From Novosphingobium sp049354825 (GTDB lineage Bacteria > Pseudomonadota > Alphaproteobacteria > Sphingomonadales > Sphingomonadaceae): a stretch of DNA of 64,000 nt. Both the position numbers and the translations under genes were made by a program. This document shows, piece after piece, positions 1 through 7,778 of this stretch (the first letter of the stretch is position 1; each line of letters starts with the position of its first letter). The notes under the pieces were generated by a model that searched no databases, was not told the DNA's origin, and was given only the letters and a program-made list of their open reading frames with translations. The DNA lies in the NCBI RefSeq assembly GCF_049354825.1, contig NZ_CP186480.1, positions 1,550,001 to 1,614,000 on the forward strand. The letters are read 5' to 3'.

Positions 1-721
1 CTTGCTAGCGCAGGCGGCAGTGGCGGAGAAGAAGGGTGAGCAGGCTAAGAAGTTCGCCTTGGTCGAAGAGGCCGTCCAAATCTTTCGCAATCCCGAGGCC
101 CTGCACCAGCTCGGTCATATGTACGACGCGGCGACCACCTTTCCTAACGCACACTCTAGGGCGTTGCATTGGTATGCAGAGGCCGGCGAGCAGGGTCACG
201 GCGAATCGCTTGCTCATCTGACTAAGGCCCTTGAGGCATCAAACCAGCTATCTGACGATGATTTCGCGACCGTGGCGAGCGCGCTGGCGAAGGGAAGCCG
301 CAAGGGTTACGCACCCGCCGCCATCGACATGGCTGACAAGATCCAGAAGCAACAGGTGGCGGCGAGGAAGTGCGCGGCTGACTATGCAAAGCGGCTGGGT
401 TATGTCGCTGACGAAACCAGCGACCGTTTCATGGGCACACAGAATTATTGGTACGCCGTCCGCAGCGGATCAGGGGCGAACAGCCACGGTGACAAGCTCT
501 CAATCTTCGGCACGAAGGACGACAATGGCGCCTTTGGTATGTACCGCGTCTCACGCCTCAGCATCAACGTCAGCGGTTTCACGGGCATCAAGCTGAGCTC
601 GATTGCCGCAGGCGAGGGGCGCAGTTTCCAGACAAAGGATTATACAGGCTATACCGAGCGCGGCTCGGCGCAGGGAGACCGCGACGCGGCTACGATACTC
701 AAGGCGTGCAAGATTACCTAA
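1..721 (+). CDS. Sel1-like repeat protein, 5' end outside window
   Basis: The reading frame is open from the first bases to a TAA at 719-721, so the true start lies upstream and only about 239 residues are visible. Around residues 30-75 there is a Sel1/TPR-like pattern (a Leu-Gly-x-x-Tyr element, then A-x-x-W-Y-x-x-A followed by G-x-G). Sel1 repeats are helical protein-interaction modules. The C-terminal 120 residues, rich in Gly, Ser and Tyr, match no family I recognise. No catalytic motif is visible. It stands apart from its neighbours, so context gives no function. I am confident it is coding and only fairly confident of the Sel1 assignment. Confidence 0.65.
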   Translation, partial: LLAQAAVAEKKGEQAKKFALVEEAVQIFRNPEALHQLGHMYDAATTFPNAHSRALHWYAEAGEQGHGESLAHLTKALEASNQLSDDDFATVASALAKGSRKGYAPAAIDMADKIQKQQVAARKCAADYAKRLGYVADETSDRFMGTQNYWYAVRSGSGANSHGDKLSIFGTKDDNGAFGMYRVSRLSINVSGFTGIKLSSIAAGEGRSFQTKDYTGYTERGSAQGDRDAATILKACKIT

Positions 722-1126
722 ACTCAGACAGAGCGTTCTAAGAGTCCATTTGGCCTCTACTGCGTGGGGCGCCGCCAGTCGCCATCCGGCGCTGCGGCGC
801 GCAAGTCAGAAGGTCGGTTTCGACAGGCAGCCTTTCTCAACTGCACTCTCCGAAGCGGACCGGCCGTTACTGGCCCAATTCCCGTCGTTCGGTTGGACCA
901 TTGTTCGTGGCTGCTTTCAGGCGTCCGCGACTTAGGCGGCAGAGCCCCTCGCCTCGGGCCGATATCACTGATCATTATTGCAGGAACTACGTAAGCCCTT
1001 TTAGAACAAGCGTTTACCTTGTTCGCTTTAGGGTTCTCTCCTGAGCTTTGCGTCAAGGCTAGATGACAAGTGGAGAACGAGCCAATGGGTGTGGAGTCAC
1101 AAAAAAAAGCAAAGCTGGCGTCGTAG
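722..1126. other. Intergenic region without recognised gene
   Basis: About 400 bases between the Sel1-like gene and the PilZ gene. The open frames here have no family resemblance or convincing ribosome-binding site. No tRNA-like or terminator-like structure was recognised. Confidence 0.5.
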
Positions 1127-1765
1127 ATGAACGACGTTCGCATTCAGGACCGACGAGCGACAGTTTACAAGCCCGCTCTTATTGAGACTTCGCATTTTTC
1201 AGGCTTTTGTCTCGTTCGAGATTTGTCAAGCCGTGGCATGAGGGGCCGGGTTTACGCTAGTTTTGCTCCAAACCAATCAATCATGGTACAGTTCAGCACG
1301 GAAGTGACTGTAAGTGGCTTGGTCGTTTGGTCCGAGGATGGGCATATTGGAATCGAATTCGCAAATCCAATCGACGTCGCCAGTGTCTTATCAAATGTGC
1401 ACAAGAGCCTAAGGAAAAGAAAAATTGCGAGGGCTCCACGGCTTAAAATCGAGTGTGGCGGCACCATTAAAATCGGTGACAGAAACCTCTCGATCAGACT
1501 GCAGGACATCTCTCAGCGGGGCGCTAAGGTACTTTCTTCCTTCGTCAGGCCTGGCGATGAAGTTGAAGTAGATTTAGGCGGAATAGAACGCAGGGCTACC
1601 GTATGCTGGACGCGAGGAGAGTATGCGGGATTGAACTTCGTGCGTTCGCTGTCATTTGAAGAGCTCGCTCAATGGGTCATTGACCAGAAATTTGGGTGCC
1701 ACAACCTTGGCGCAAACCCAACTACTGCGTCTACAACACACCACGAAGCTCTATTAGAAAATTAA
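1127..1765 (+). CDS. Tandem PilZ-domain protein (c-di-GMP binding)
   Basis: 212 residues with two PilZ-like units. The first (about residues 5-85) carries the loop RDLSSRGMRG, matching the D/N-x-S-x-x-G half of the PilZ signature. The second (about 88-185) carries RAPRL followed by QDISQRGAK, that is both an Arg-rich segment and D-x-S-x-x-G. PilZ domains bind cyclic di-GMP through these two elements. The first unit has only a weak Arg segment, so the second is the likelier binder. There are no membrane segments or output domain, so it probably acts as a soluble adaptor. It is not in an obvious operon. A GGDEF-EAL enzyme is present elsewhere in the window (51.1-52.7 kb), but a link is speculation. 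Confidence 0.75.
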   Translation: MNDVRIQDRRATVYKPALIETSHFSGFCLVRDLSSRGMRGRVYASFAPNQSIMVQFSTEVTVSGLVVWSEDGHIGIEFANPIDVASVLSNVHKSLRKRKIARAPRLKIECGGTIKIGDRNLSIRLQDISQRGAKVLSSFVRPGDEVEVDLGGIERRATVCWTRGEYAGLNFVRSLSFEELAQWVIDQKFGCHNLGANPTTASTTHHEALLEN

Positions 1766-1961
1766 AAAGCGACTTATAGCGCATAATTATTGCAAATTAC
1801 GTTTTATTTAGCGATTACTTATTCTTTGACTCTCATGGCCATCGCGCAGGGGCGACGAGGTTGCGTGGGCATGGGCGTGCATCACTTATCAAAGCATGGC
1901 AAGCGGGTTGCGACTGCGCCGGGGCTGGAGGGGAAAGGCTTCTTTTGGCCCGGCGTGTGCT

Positions 1962-2183
1962 TCAAGGTTCATCGCAACCAGCGAGCGCCGCCAAGACCGT
2001 CAGAACCGCGAGTGAAACCAACAGGGCCATTGAGCGCAGCAAGAGCAGTTCCGGGTCCGGCGCGAGCCATTGTGAAAGCGGGCTGACGACCGAGACCAGA
2101 GCCCAGGGGATCGCTAGTTTCCACGCGCGCCCACGCGACAACCGGCGAAGACGCTCAGGGTCTTGATTGCCGCGGTTTGCCAT
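1962..2183 (-). CDS. Small two-helix membrane protein
   Basis: 73 residues, starting 6 bases after the stop of the winged-helix gene on the same strand, which suggests it is the last gene of that operon. A basic N-terminus (MANRGNQDPERLRRLSRGR) is followed by two hydrophobic stretches, about residues 22-36 and 49-70. The second ends in Ala-Gly-Cys near the C-terminus. I recognise no family. No clear Shine-Dalgarno sequence is visible, so translation may be coupled to the upstream gene. It could be a spurious frame; its position and hydrophobic pattern are the only support. Confidence 0.45.
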   Translation of the reverse strand: MANRGNQDPERLRRLSRGRAWKLAIPWALVSVVSPLSQWLAPDPELLLLRSMALLVSLAVLTVLAALAGCDEP

Positions 2184-2189
2184 AGCGGC

Positions 2190-2768
2190 TTAATTTGCGC
2201 CCGCAACGAGGGGCTGCAGATCAATTGCGACCTGATCAAAGCAGCTGCTGGATGCCAGAAGAAAATCATACATCGCCTTCACCCCCCGAGCGGTCATTCG
2301 CAGGACGCTGCCTCGATCGTCCGACGACGATTTGCCTCGTTCGATCATGCCGGCGTCAACGAGCATTGCAATCCAGCGAAGCGCAGTCGCATCGGATGCG
2401 CCCGAATAGACGATTAGCTCTTTAGTGCTGCGCCAAATAGGCCTGACAGCATCCGCTGCGTAAAGCTCCAACATCATATGCCAACCCGGCACGCGGAAGT
2501 ATTCATGACTGAAGTCTGCGGTGTGGGAAGAGCGCATCCGAGCGAGCGCCATGGCGAGATGCTGAGTGAGCGCAACCTGCGCATCCGGAACGAGGGCGCG
2601 AGCTTCGGGTCGGCCCAGTCGGCGCAGATGGTTGTCGCAATTTTCAGCTAATTTCAGCAATTCGTTCGCCTTCGTCGTACAGCGATCGCGCATAGTCACG
2701 ACAACTTCCGGCGGCATGGGGTTGACGCTCGGCGCCGTCCAAATAGGCTTGTCGGCCTCAATCGTCAT
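2190..2768 (-). CDS. Winged-helix (MarR-like) regulator
   Basis: 192 residues. The C-terminal half (about 95-175) reads as a winged helix: an E-L-I-V-Y-S-G-A-S-D-A-T-A-L-R-W recognition region, then L-V-D-A-G-M-I-E-R and a wing with SDDRGSVLRMT, as in MarR-type DNA-binding domains. The N-terminal half is helical and of unknown role. The ATG overlaps the TGA of the upstream JAMM gene (ATGA), so the two are translationally coupled and probably functionally linked. There is no known effector pocket, so the regulated target is unknown. Confidence 0.65.
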   Translation of the reverse strand: MTIEADKPIWTAPSVNPMPPEVVVTMRDRCTTKANELLKLAENCDNHLRRLGRPEARALVPDAQVALTQHLAMALARMRSSHTADFSHEYFRVPGWHMMLELYAADAVRPIWRSTKELIVYSGASDATALRWIAMLVDAGMIERGKSSSDDRGSVLRMTARGVKAMYDFLLASSSCFDQVAIDLQPLVAGAN

Positions 2769-3196
2769 ACAATCCTAGCCTGTTTCATGCTGTAGATGTT
2801 GTCGCCGCCCACGATCAAGTGGTCGAGCAGTTCAATTTCTAGCGCCTCGCCGACATGCGCGAGACGCCGGGTCGATTCGATATCCGCCGGACTTGGCAAT
2901 GCGCGTCCGGAAGGATGATTATGTGCAAGCACGACCGCCGCAGCGTTTATGTTCAGCGCTCGGGTGAACAGCTGGCGGCCACGGATCACGATCTCGGATT
3001 CACAACCGGCGACGTAATAGTCGCCCAAGTAGTGGCGCCGACCATCAAAGAAGGCGACGTAAACGTACTCTTTCGTCAGCTTCGAAAGCGTGCGTCGAAG
3101 GAAGCATCGGAAGCGGTCATCATCACAGTCGAAAACGTTGACCGGCCGGCTTGCGCGGATTCCCTGGCGCGTGAGTGCGCCGATCAGTGTTCCCAA
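2765..3196 (-). CDS. RadC-like JAMM-domain protein
   Basis: The C-terminal part carries the JAMM metalloprotease-type signature HNHPSGRALPSPAD (about residues 92-105), with the two His and the Asp expected to bind zinc, followed by a typical end containing LLDHLIVGGDNIYS. This is the RadC/JAB family, whose biochemical role in bacteria is still unclear. The open frame runs on upstream to 3652, but that part is the shadow of the membrane-protein gene. I therefore place the start at the TTG at 3196-3194, just inside the end of that gene, giving 143 residues. The helix-hairpin-helix domain of full RadC is missing, as in phage- and island-borne short forms. Start codon uncertain, family secure. 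Confidence 0.75.
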   Translation of the reverse strand: MGTLIGALTRQGIRASRPVNVFDCDDDRFRCFLRRTLSKLTKEYVYVAFFDGRRHYLGDYYVAGCESEIVIRGRQLFTRALNINAAAVVLAHNHPSGRALPSPADIESTRRLAHVGEALEIELLDHLIVGGDNIYSMKQARIV

Positions 3197-3633
3197 TCGG
3201 TTGCCTGGATTCCGTGTCTGCGGCGATTCTCGAATGCTGTCATGGCACACAAAAGCACCAGCAGTTGAGCATACGTCGGCATCCGGGAAAGAATCACATA
3301 CGAAAGCGCGTGAACCTTGTTCACATCGAACGGCCGCAAGATGTGCGCGCAGACCGCCAGGAGTTGGAGCGCCGCGAACCAGAGCGGCCAAGTCCTGTTG
3401 CTCCTGAGCGAAAGCCCGACGGCCGTAACCAACAGAGCGCCATCGATCGCCATGGACATGGGGTCGAAGGTGGCGAAATGCGTTTGATAGCCTAGCAGCC
3501 ATCGTGCGATTAGATTGGTCCACAGCGCCACCAGCAGCGCACTCGAAAGGATTTTCTCGGGCGCCCCGCAGCGCTTCATCGCCCAAAGGAAAAGAGTCAG
3601 CGCCGCCGCGTTCTGGAAGAGAACTCGGATCAT
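3184..3633 (-). CDS. Polytopic membrane protein of unknown function
   Basis: 149 residues with about four or five hydrophobic segments (roughly 5-20, 28-47, 60-75, 82-98 and 107-130), interspersed with Arg/Lys residues consistent with an inner-membrane protein. It ends in a charged tail and overlaps the start of the JAMM gene by about 13 bases. It lies between a small unknown gene and the RadC-like gene. I recognise no family. Its longer competing frame in the same interval encodes nothing recognisable until the JAMM domain, which is why I take this frame as real. Confidence 0.6.
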   Translation of the reverse strand: MIRVLFQNAAALTLFLWAMKRCGAPEKILSSALLVALWTNLIARWLLGYQTHFATFDPMSMAIDGALLVTAVGLSLRSNRTWPLWFAALQLLAVCAHILRPFDVNKVHALSYVILSRMPTYAQLLVLLCAMTAFENRRRHGIQATDWEH

Positions 3634-3671
3634 TCATCCGCGTTTCCAGCAAGCGGCGGCGGCGTCAACTA

Positions 3672-3992
3672 TCAGGCGGCGATCTTGTAGCCATCGATGG
3701 CAGAAGGCGGGCAGGTCCCGTCATCTCCAATCCCGTGAATCTCACCGGCCTTGCGCAGTTCGGAGTGGGCCCGAAGGATTCCGCACTGGGCCTCGATGAG
3801 ACTGTTTTGCGTTTTCGCTAAACGCATCAGGACGGCTTGGCCGGCATCGGCCGATGCACCGACGTCACGACGTGCGGCGAGTACGGTAGCCATCAGATTG
3901 ATCGTTTGCAGCAAGGCATCGTCGATCCCTGCTTCCGCGGCAGGTACTTCACGGCGGATTCGAGCCTCGGCGGCAGGGAGAGTCATGGGCAT
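3672..3992 (-). CDS. Small hypothetical protein, probably helical
   Basis: The frame is open from 4043, but the ATG at 3992 is preceded by GGAGG at five-base spacing and is the better start, giving 106 residues. The sequence is Ala/Glu/Arg-rich with heptad-like spacing of Leu, Ile and Met between about residues 20 and 80, suggesting a helical bundle or coiled coil. There is no signal peptide or known motif. It sits between the membrane-tethered HTH gene and the membrane-protein gene on the same strand and is probably in the same operon. Confidence 0.55.
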   Translation of the reverse strand: MPMTLPAAEARIRREVPAAEAGIDDALLQTINLMATVLAARRDVGASADAGQAVLMRLAKTQNSLIEAQCGILRAHSELRKAGEIHGIGDDGTCPPSAIDGYKIAA

Positions 3993-4055
3993 GCGTGTCC
4001 TCCATTCCGGGGGCGACCCTCCGGATTGATGTGCTTCGACCATGAGTGCAGGTAT

Positions 4056-4559
4056 CTAGGCCCGGAAGAGCCCATTAAGCGTTTCCATAACGCTCAGCCC
4101 CACCAAAAGAACGAGTAGTAATCCCAACGCCGCGGCGACAATATATGCGATGCGGAGATATGATCCGTTCCGGCCTTCCAACACTCTGGGAACGAGTGCC
4201 CTTTGTTCTGCCCATGGCGGCGTCGGAGCAAAGCCCGCATCCGCCAACGAGAAGACCGCCGGGTCGGCGTTCCGGAGACGGTTATCGATCGGGTTTGGAT
4301 GCTTGGTTAGCTGTGAATCTTCGTATGTGGTTTTTCCACATAGCTCGACCAGATAGCGATAAACGACCGCCGTTTCCGATCGGGCGCTCGTCCCCAACAC
4401 CTTTTTGGCGGCATTGAGGCGCTGATCGACGGTGTTGGGAGAGACGCCAAGTTCGCGCGCGATCTCCTTGGTCGTCTTGTGATCGAGCAGACGGTCAAGC
4501 ACCTCGCGGTGCTTGCACGTCAGCCTTGCAAGCTCGGTTCCATCGGCCATTGAATTCAC
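4056..4559 (-). CDS. LuxR-type HTH regulator with C-terminal membrane anchor
   Basis: The N-terminal 60 residues form a LuxR/GerE helix-turn-helix (LTCKHREVLDRLLDHKTTKE, then IARELGVSPNTVDQRLNAAK). The final 35 residues hold one strongly hydrophobic helix (IAYIVAAALGLLLVLLVGLS). The domain order, DNA-binding first and anchor last, means the HTH would be tethered to the inner membrane with a linker of about 70 residues. I prefer the GTG at 4559, which has AAAGG nine bases upstream; 4595 is the longest alternative. No receiver or ligand domain is present. First gene of the minus-strand operon running to about 2 kb. Confidence 0.7.
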   Translation of the reverse strand: MNSMADGTELARLTCKHREVLDRLLDHKTTKEIARELGVSPNTVDQRLNAAKKVLGTSARSETAVVYRYLVELCGKTTYEDSQLTKHPNPIDNRLRNADPAVFSLADAGFAPTPPWAEQRALVPRVLEGRNGSYLRIAYIVAAALGLLLVLLVGLSVMETLNGLFRA

Positions 4560-4605
4560 CGGTTTCAGCCTTTCATGCGGCCCGTGCGTGCTCACGCCTT
4601 AAACG

Positions 4606-4622
4606 CCTTCGTTAAACGAAGG
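4606..4622. promoter_or_regulatory. 17-bp perfect palindrome upstream of the tethered HTH gene
   Basis: CCTTCGTT-A-AACGAAGG is a perfect 8-bp inverted repeat around one base. TTAAACG also occurs twice in direct orientation at 4599 and 4612. The location directly upstream of the HTH gene makes an autoregulatory operator plausible. A short hairpin in the leader is the alternative. Confidence 0.45.
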
Positions 4623-4959
4623 TTCGCGGCAAGTTCAAGGTGTCTTGCCGGCCCTTGTTAGCGCCCTTTCCGCTGAGCGTTTGGCCTAAAAATGAATCGA
4701 GGGCGGCAAAGGCCGAGGGCCCGTCGCTCAGAGATCAAAGTGGGCGCATCGCACAAAAAATGCTGACGCTAAACGTGAGCGCCAGCCCCTTAATGCGACG
4801 AGGGGCTCTGTCAGACCCGCGAAAGTCGTTCTCCGGAAACGACGTCCGATGTTATCGCCGCGCGCGCCCCGCGAAGCCCGGGCTCCCGGCTCAACCTGTT
4901 CGCTGCTGACTGATGAGCATCCGAAGCGTTTTCAGAACACGCCTCGTTCGGCCTGGGAA
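4623..4959. other. Intergenic region without recognised gene
   Basis: About 340 bases between the kinase stop and the palindrome upstream of the HTH gene. Short frames on both strands lack family features. Presumed to hold the promoter of the minus-strand HTH operon and the end of the kinase transcript, but no clear terminator hairpin with a T-run was seen. Confidence 0.4.
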
Positions 4960-6492
4960 TTATGATACCCTTTCCAACCGGCGCAGAGCGAACCAAACAG
5001 TTGCGCCACCGTCAGGATTGTTCAGGGCCCCGATCCGTCCGCCGGACGCCTCTACGATCGTTCGGCATATCGCTAGACCGATCCCCATCCCGCCCTCCTT
5101 GGTGGACGTGGTCGCCTCGAAAATGCGGGCCAGCGTGGCGGTGTCGAACCCGGTTCCCGTGTCCGAAATGCGTACGACGACCTCGACGCCCCGATCCTCG
5201 GTCGCAATGTGAATTTGCTTAGTTTCACGGCCGACCAGGGCTTCGCATGCATTGCGGACAATGTTGGTAATGACTTGGTGCAATTGGATCTCATCGCCGC
5301 GGACCTCACCGGTATGCCCGCAGGTTGAGTCGATTAGCACGCCGGCGCAAGCCGCGACCTTGCTCTTCATGACCTTCGCAATCACCTCGCGCAACTCGAC
5401 CGGGTGTTGATTATTCGGCGAGCCTGCGGCGACCGCGCGCATCCGCCGTATGATTTGACTTGCGCGGAGAGCTTCTTCCTTAATCGCTTCCAGCGCTTCG
5501 GTTACAACCACATCGGATGTATGCAGAAGGCGTCGACGCAAACCATCCGCGAACATGGCGAGCGATGTCAGAGGCTGGTTGAGTTCGTGCGCCAACGTCG
5601 CGGCCATCGTTCCCATCGCCGCCAGCTGGGAAGATCGCAGCAATTCGTCCCGCAGCTTGTCGGCCTGATCTTGGGCTAAACGTTGCTCGGTAACATCATA
5701 CCCAATGCATAGAATGTTGGTGACCAGGTCGTCAGGGCCGCGGACCGGCTGATAAATATACGTAAGGTATTTAATCGACGGTCCGTCCGCTGAACCATCG
5801 TGAAGAAACATGGGCTCTTCGATAGCGACATACGGCTGCCCCGTTTCAAAGACGGTTTTCAGTACATCGTGGATCCCTTGCGCAACGATTTCGGGCAATG
5901 CCTCCTCGACGGTCTTCCCCACGAGTTCGCGGTTACCGACCAGCTCGCGATACGCGCTATTGGCGTATTCGAAGCGGATAACGGGCCCGCTCCCTATCGC
6001 GACGAAAACCGGCGCCTTATCAAACATCTCTTTGAAGCGCAGGTTTTCGGCGTCAAGTTCGCTCGCCAATCGGTGAAGATCGGCAGCCTGGGCAACTACG
6101 GTACGGTACGCGCTCATTTCTGCGGTTACGTCCCGCAGCGACCCAACCAAGTGCTTGCGCCCGCCAATCTCCGCCATGCTCCCAGAAGCCTGGAGATATT
6201 TTTTCTCCCCGTCCGGTTCCTCTTGGCAGCATTCAAAGCTGAACGATTGTCCGGTCTCGATCGCTTCCCGAACTTTCGCCTCGAACGCAGGCTGTTTGGA
6301 GCCCAAAATTTCGCTCACCTCGGTGAGTTCGGCAGGGTCGGAACCCGGCGGCAGTCCGAGGAGCTGAAACATCTCGTCCGACCAAACGCCCCGACCCGAG
6401 TCGATGTCATAACCCCAGAGTCCCACCTTATGAATTTGCCGTACCAGTTCGCTAACGGAGCTCAAATCGGGCGATGTCTCGCGGTCCAGCAT
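4960..6492 (-). CDS. Soluble PAS-PAS histidine kinase (FixL/NtrB type)
   Basis: About 510 residues: a PAS domain (about 15-125), a second PAS (about 155-280), then HisKA with the H-box HELNQPLTSL near residue 300, followed by an HATPase with NIVRNACEAL (N box), DTGTGFD (G1) and GMGIGLAI (G2). There is no membrane segment, so it senses a cytoplasmic signal. I chose the ATG at 6492 because GGAG lies eight bases upstream; the frame also offers ATGs at 6528 and 6594. It is divergent from a FixJ-type regulator at 6780, its likely partner. No heme- or flavin-binding residue can be assigned, so the signal is unknown. Confidence 0.85.
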   Translation of the reverse strand: MLDRETSPDLSSVSELVRQIHKVGLWGYDIDSGRGVWSDEMFQLLGLPPGSDPAELTEVSEILGSKQPAFEAKVREAIETGQSFSFECCQEEPDGEKKYLQASGSMAEIGGRKHLVGSLRDVTAEMSAYRTVVAQAADLHRLASELDAENLRFKEMFDKAPVFVAIGSGPVIRFEYANSAYRELVGNRELVGKTVEEALPEIVAQGIHDVLKTVFETGQPYVAIEEPMFLHDGSADGPSIKYLTYIYQPVRGPDDLVTNILCIGYDVTEQRLAQDQADKLRDELLRSSQLAAMGTMAATLAHELNQPLTSLAMFADGLRRRLLHTSDVVVTEALEAIKEEALRASQIIRRMRAVAAGSPNNQHPVELREVIAKVMKSKVAACAGVLIDSTCGHTGEVRGDEIQLHQVITNIVRNACEALVGRETKQIHIATEDRGVEVVVRISDTGTGFDTATLARIFEATTSTKEGGMGIGLAICRTIVEASGGRIGALNNPDGGATVWFALRRLERVS

Positions 6493-6593
6493 CCCCTTAT
6501 CTCCAAGTCTGCGATCGATATCCGTCATCGTGAGGTTCCGAGCCGTGCCTTTTGCCGATACCTGTAGGCCACACGCGCAAATTACCGATAGCA

Positions 6594-6620
6594 ATTATCC
6601 CGCGCCCCCCGCGGGATAAT
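6594..6620. promoter_or_regulatory. Inverted repeat in the kinase/FixJ divergent control region
   Basis: ATTATCCCGC (6594-6603) and GCGGGATAAT (6611-6620) form a perfect 10-bp inverted repeat around the 7-base spacer GCCCCCC. It lies between the two divergent genes of a two-component pair, the usual place for an operator recognised by the response regulator or another dimeric factor. No function shown. Confidence 0.5.
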
Positions 6621-6779
6621 TTCCCCTGCCCCGTGCGACCAATTCTGTCGCATCGACTAGGTGTTTTGCCGAGTTCCTAGACGAAGAAGATACCGTTAAG
6701 GTAGGGGTAAAGCGCACTCAGCCAACCTCATTGGCCTGAGAAGCGCGCATGGTCGCATTCGATCCTGGGAGCAGACGAG

Positions 6780-7478
6780 ATGTTGGCTGATCTGCAGCGC
6801 GCCGCTCAGTGGAGCGAGGACGTCCAAAAGGCCAGCAGGGCCCTTGGCTTTGTATACATCATCGACGACGATTCAATGGTTCGGCAATCACTGTTTTATG
6901 CCTTGGAATCAAGCGGTTATGCGCCATGGTCGTTTCGGTCCGGACAGGATTTTCTGGCGGTCGCCCCTCAACTGCCGCGGGGCTGCGTCCTTCTCGACTT
7001 GCGGATGCCCGACCTCGATGGCCTCGACGTATTGCGGCAAATGGGCGAGAACTTGAGGCGTCTTCCGGTCATCGTCATAACCGGCCACGGGGATATTCCC
7101 GACGCCGTCGCGGCGATGAAGTTGGGCGCGACGGACTTCCTGGAAAAGCCTTTCGCGGATCGCGAATTGACGGACGTGATTAACGCAGCACTCGAGCGCT
7201 TGGAGGCCTCGGTGGCGGATGAAGAGGAGCGCGTGGCACATCAAGCGAGGTTCGCGCGTTTGACCCCGCGGGAAAAAGACGTCTTGCAAGGTGTCGTTGA
7301 CGGCTTATCGAACAAACTCATTGGGTTACGCTTGTCGATTAGTACCCGCACTGTCGAAGTGCATCGGTGCAATATGATGGCTAGACTCGCAGTAAGTTCG
7401 ACGGCCGAAGCGGTAAGGCTGGGCTTGTCAATGGGTATGAAGGTATCGCCGCAACCGCTAAACGAAAGCTTGGCTTGA
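6780..7478 (+). CDS. FixJ-family response regulator
   Basis: 232 residues. Receiver domain about residues 24-140, with the acidic cluster IIDDDS, phosphoacceptor Asp73 in LLDLRMP, the Thr in VITGHGD and the Lys in FLEKPF. A linker helix is followed by a LuxR-type HTH from about 160 to 225 (LTPREKDVLQGVVDGLSNK, then STRTVEVHR). The N-terminal 20 residues are an extra tail. The architecture is that of FixJ/TodT-type regulators, normally phosphorylated by a PAS kinase such as the one transcribed divergently next door. All key receiver residues are present. Target genes are unknown. Confidence 0.88.
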   Translation: MLADLQRAAQWSEDVQKASRALGFVYIIDDDSMVRQSLFYALESSGYAPWSFRSGQDFLAVAPQLPRGCVLLDLRMPDLDGLDVLRQMGENLRRLPVIVITGHGDIPDAVAAMKLGATDFLEKPFADRELTDVINAALERLEASVADEEERVAHQARFARLTPREKDVLQGVVDGLSNKLIGLRLSISTRTVEVHRCNMMARLAVSSTAEAVRLGLSMGMKVSPQPLNESLA

Positions 7479-7778
7479 ACTAGAGTCGGAGCCAGCCTCG
7501 TCGCCCAGTTATTTGCAAGAATGCCTGCACCGCAACAGCGTGTGTAAGCGTCCTGTTTCGGCAATTATCAATGAAGCAAGAGTGGTGATCGAATTCTGGC
7601 CAGTGTAGGCGAATGGCCGCCTCGGGCGGGCGACGACCGTTTCTCACGTCGATGCTGAGGGCTCATTCAACATCATCTCCGTTAGACGCCGGGGACGGCA
7701 TTCAATCTCCTAGCTCGCAGGTAGCCTTACAGATGTTATAAGGGGAGCCTGTTTTCGTCTTTTGACCGGAACCTGACC
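7479..7778. other. Intergenic region without recognised gene
   Basis: About 300 bases between the FixJ-type gene and the phage-type gene. No convincing coding frame, RNA structure or repeat was recognised. Confidence 0.4.

Noticed and set aside
1790..2086. 98-residue plus-strand frame
   Set aside because: Pro/Arg-rich end, no RBS, overlaps the small membrane-protein gene on the other strand, which has a better pattern.
3197..3652. N-terminal extension of the RadC-like frame
   Set aside because: It runs out of frame through the membrane-protein gene and looks like a shadow (Arg/Ala/Asp-rich, no RadC HhH domain). Only the part after the membrane gene matches the family.
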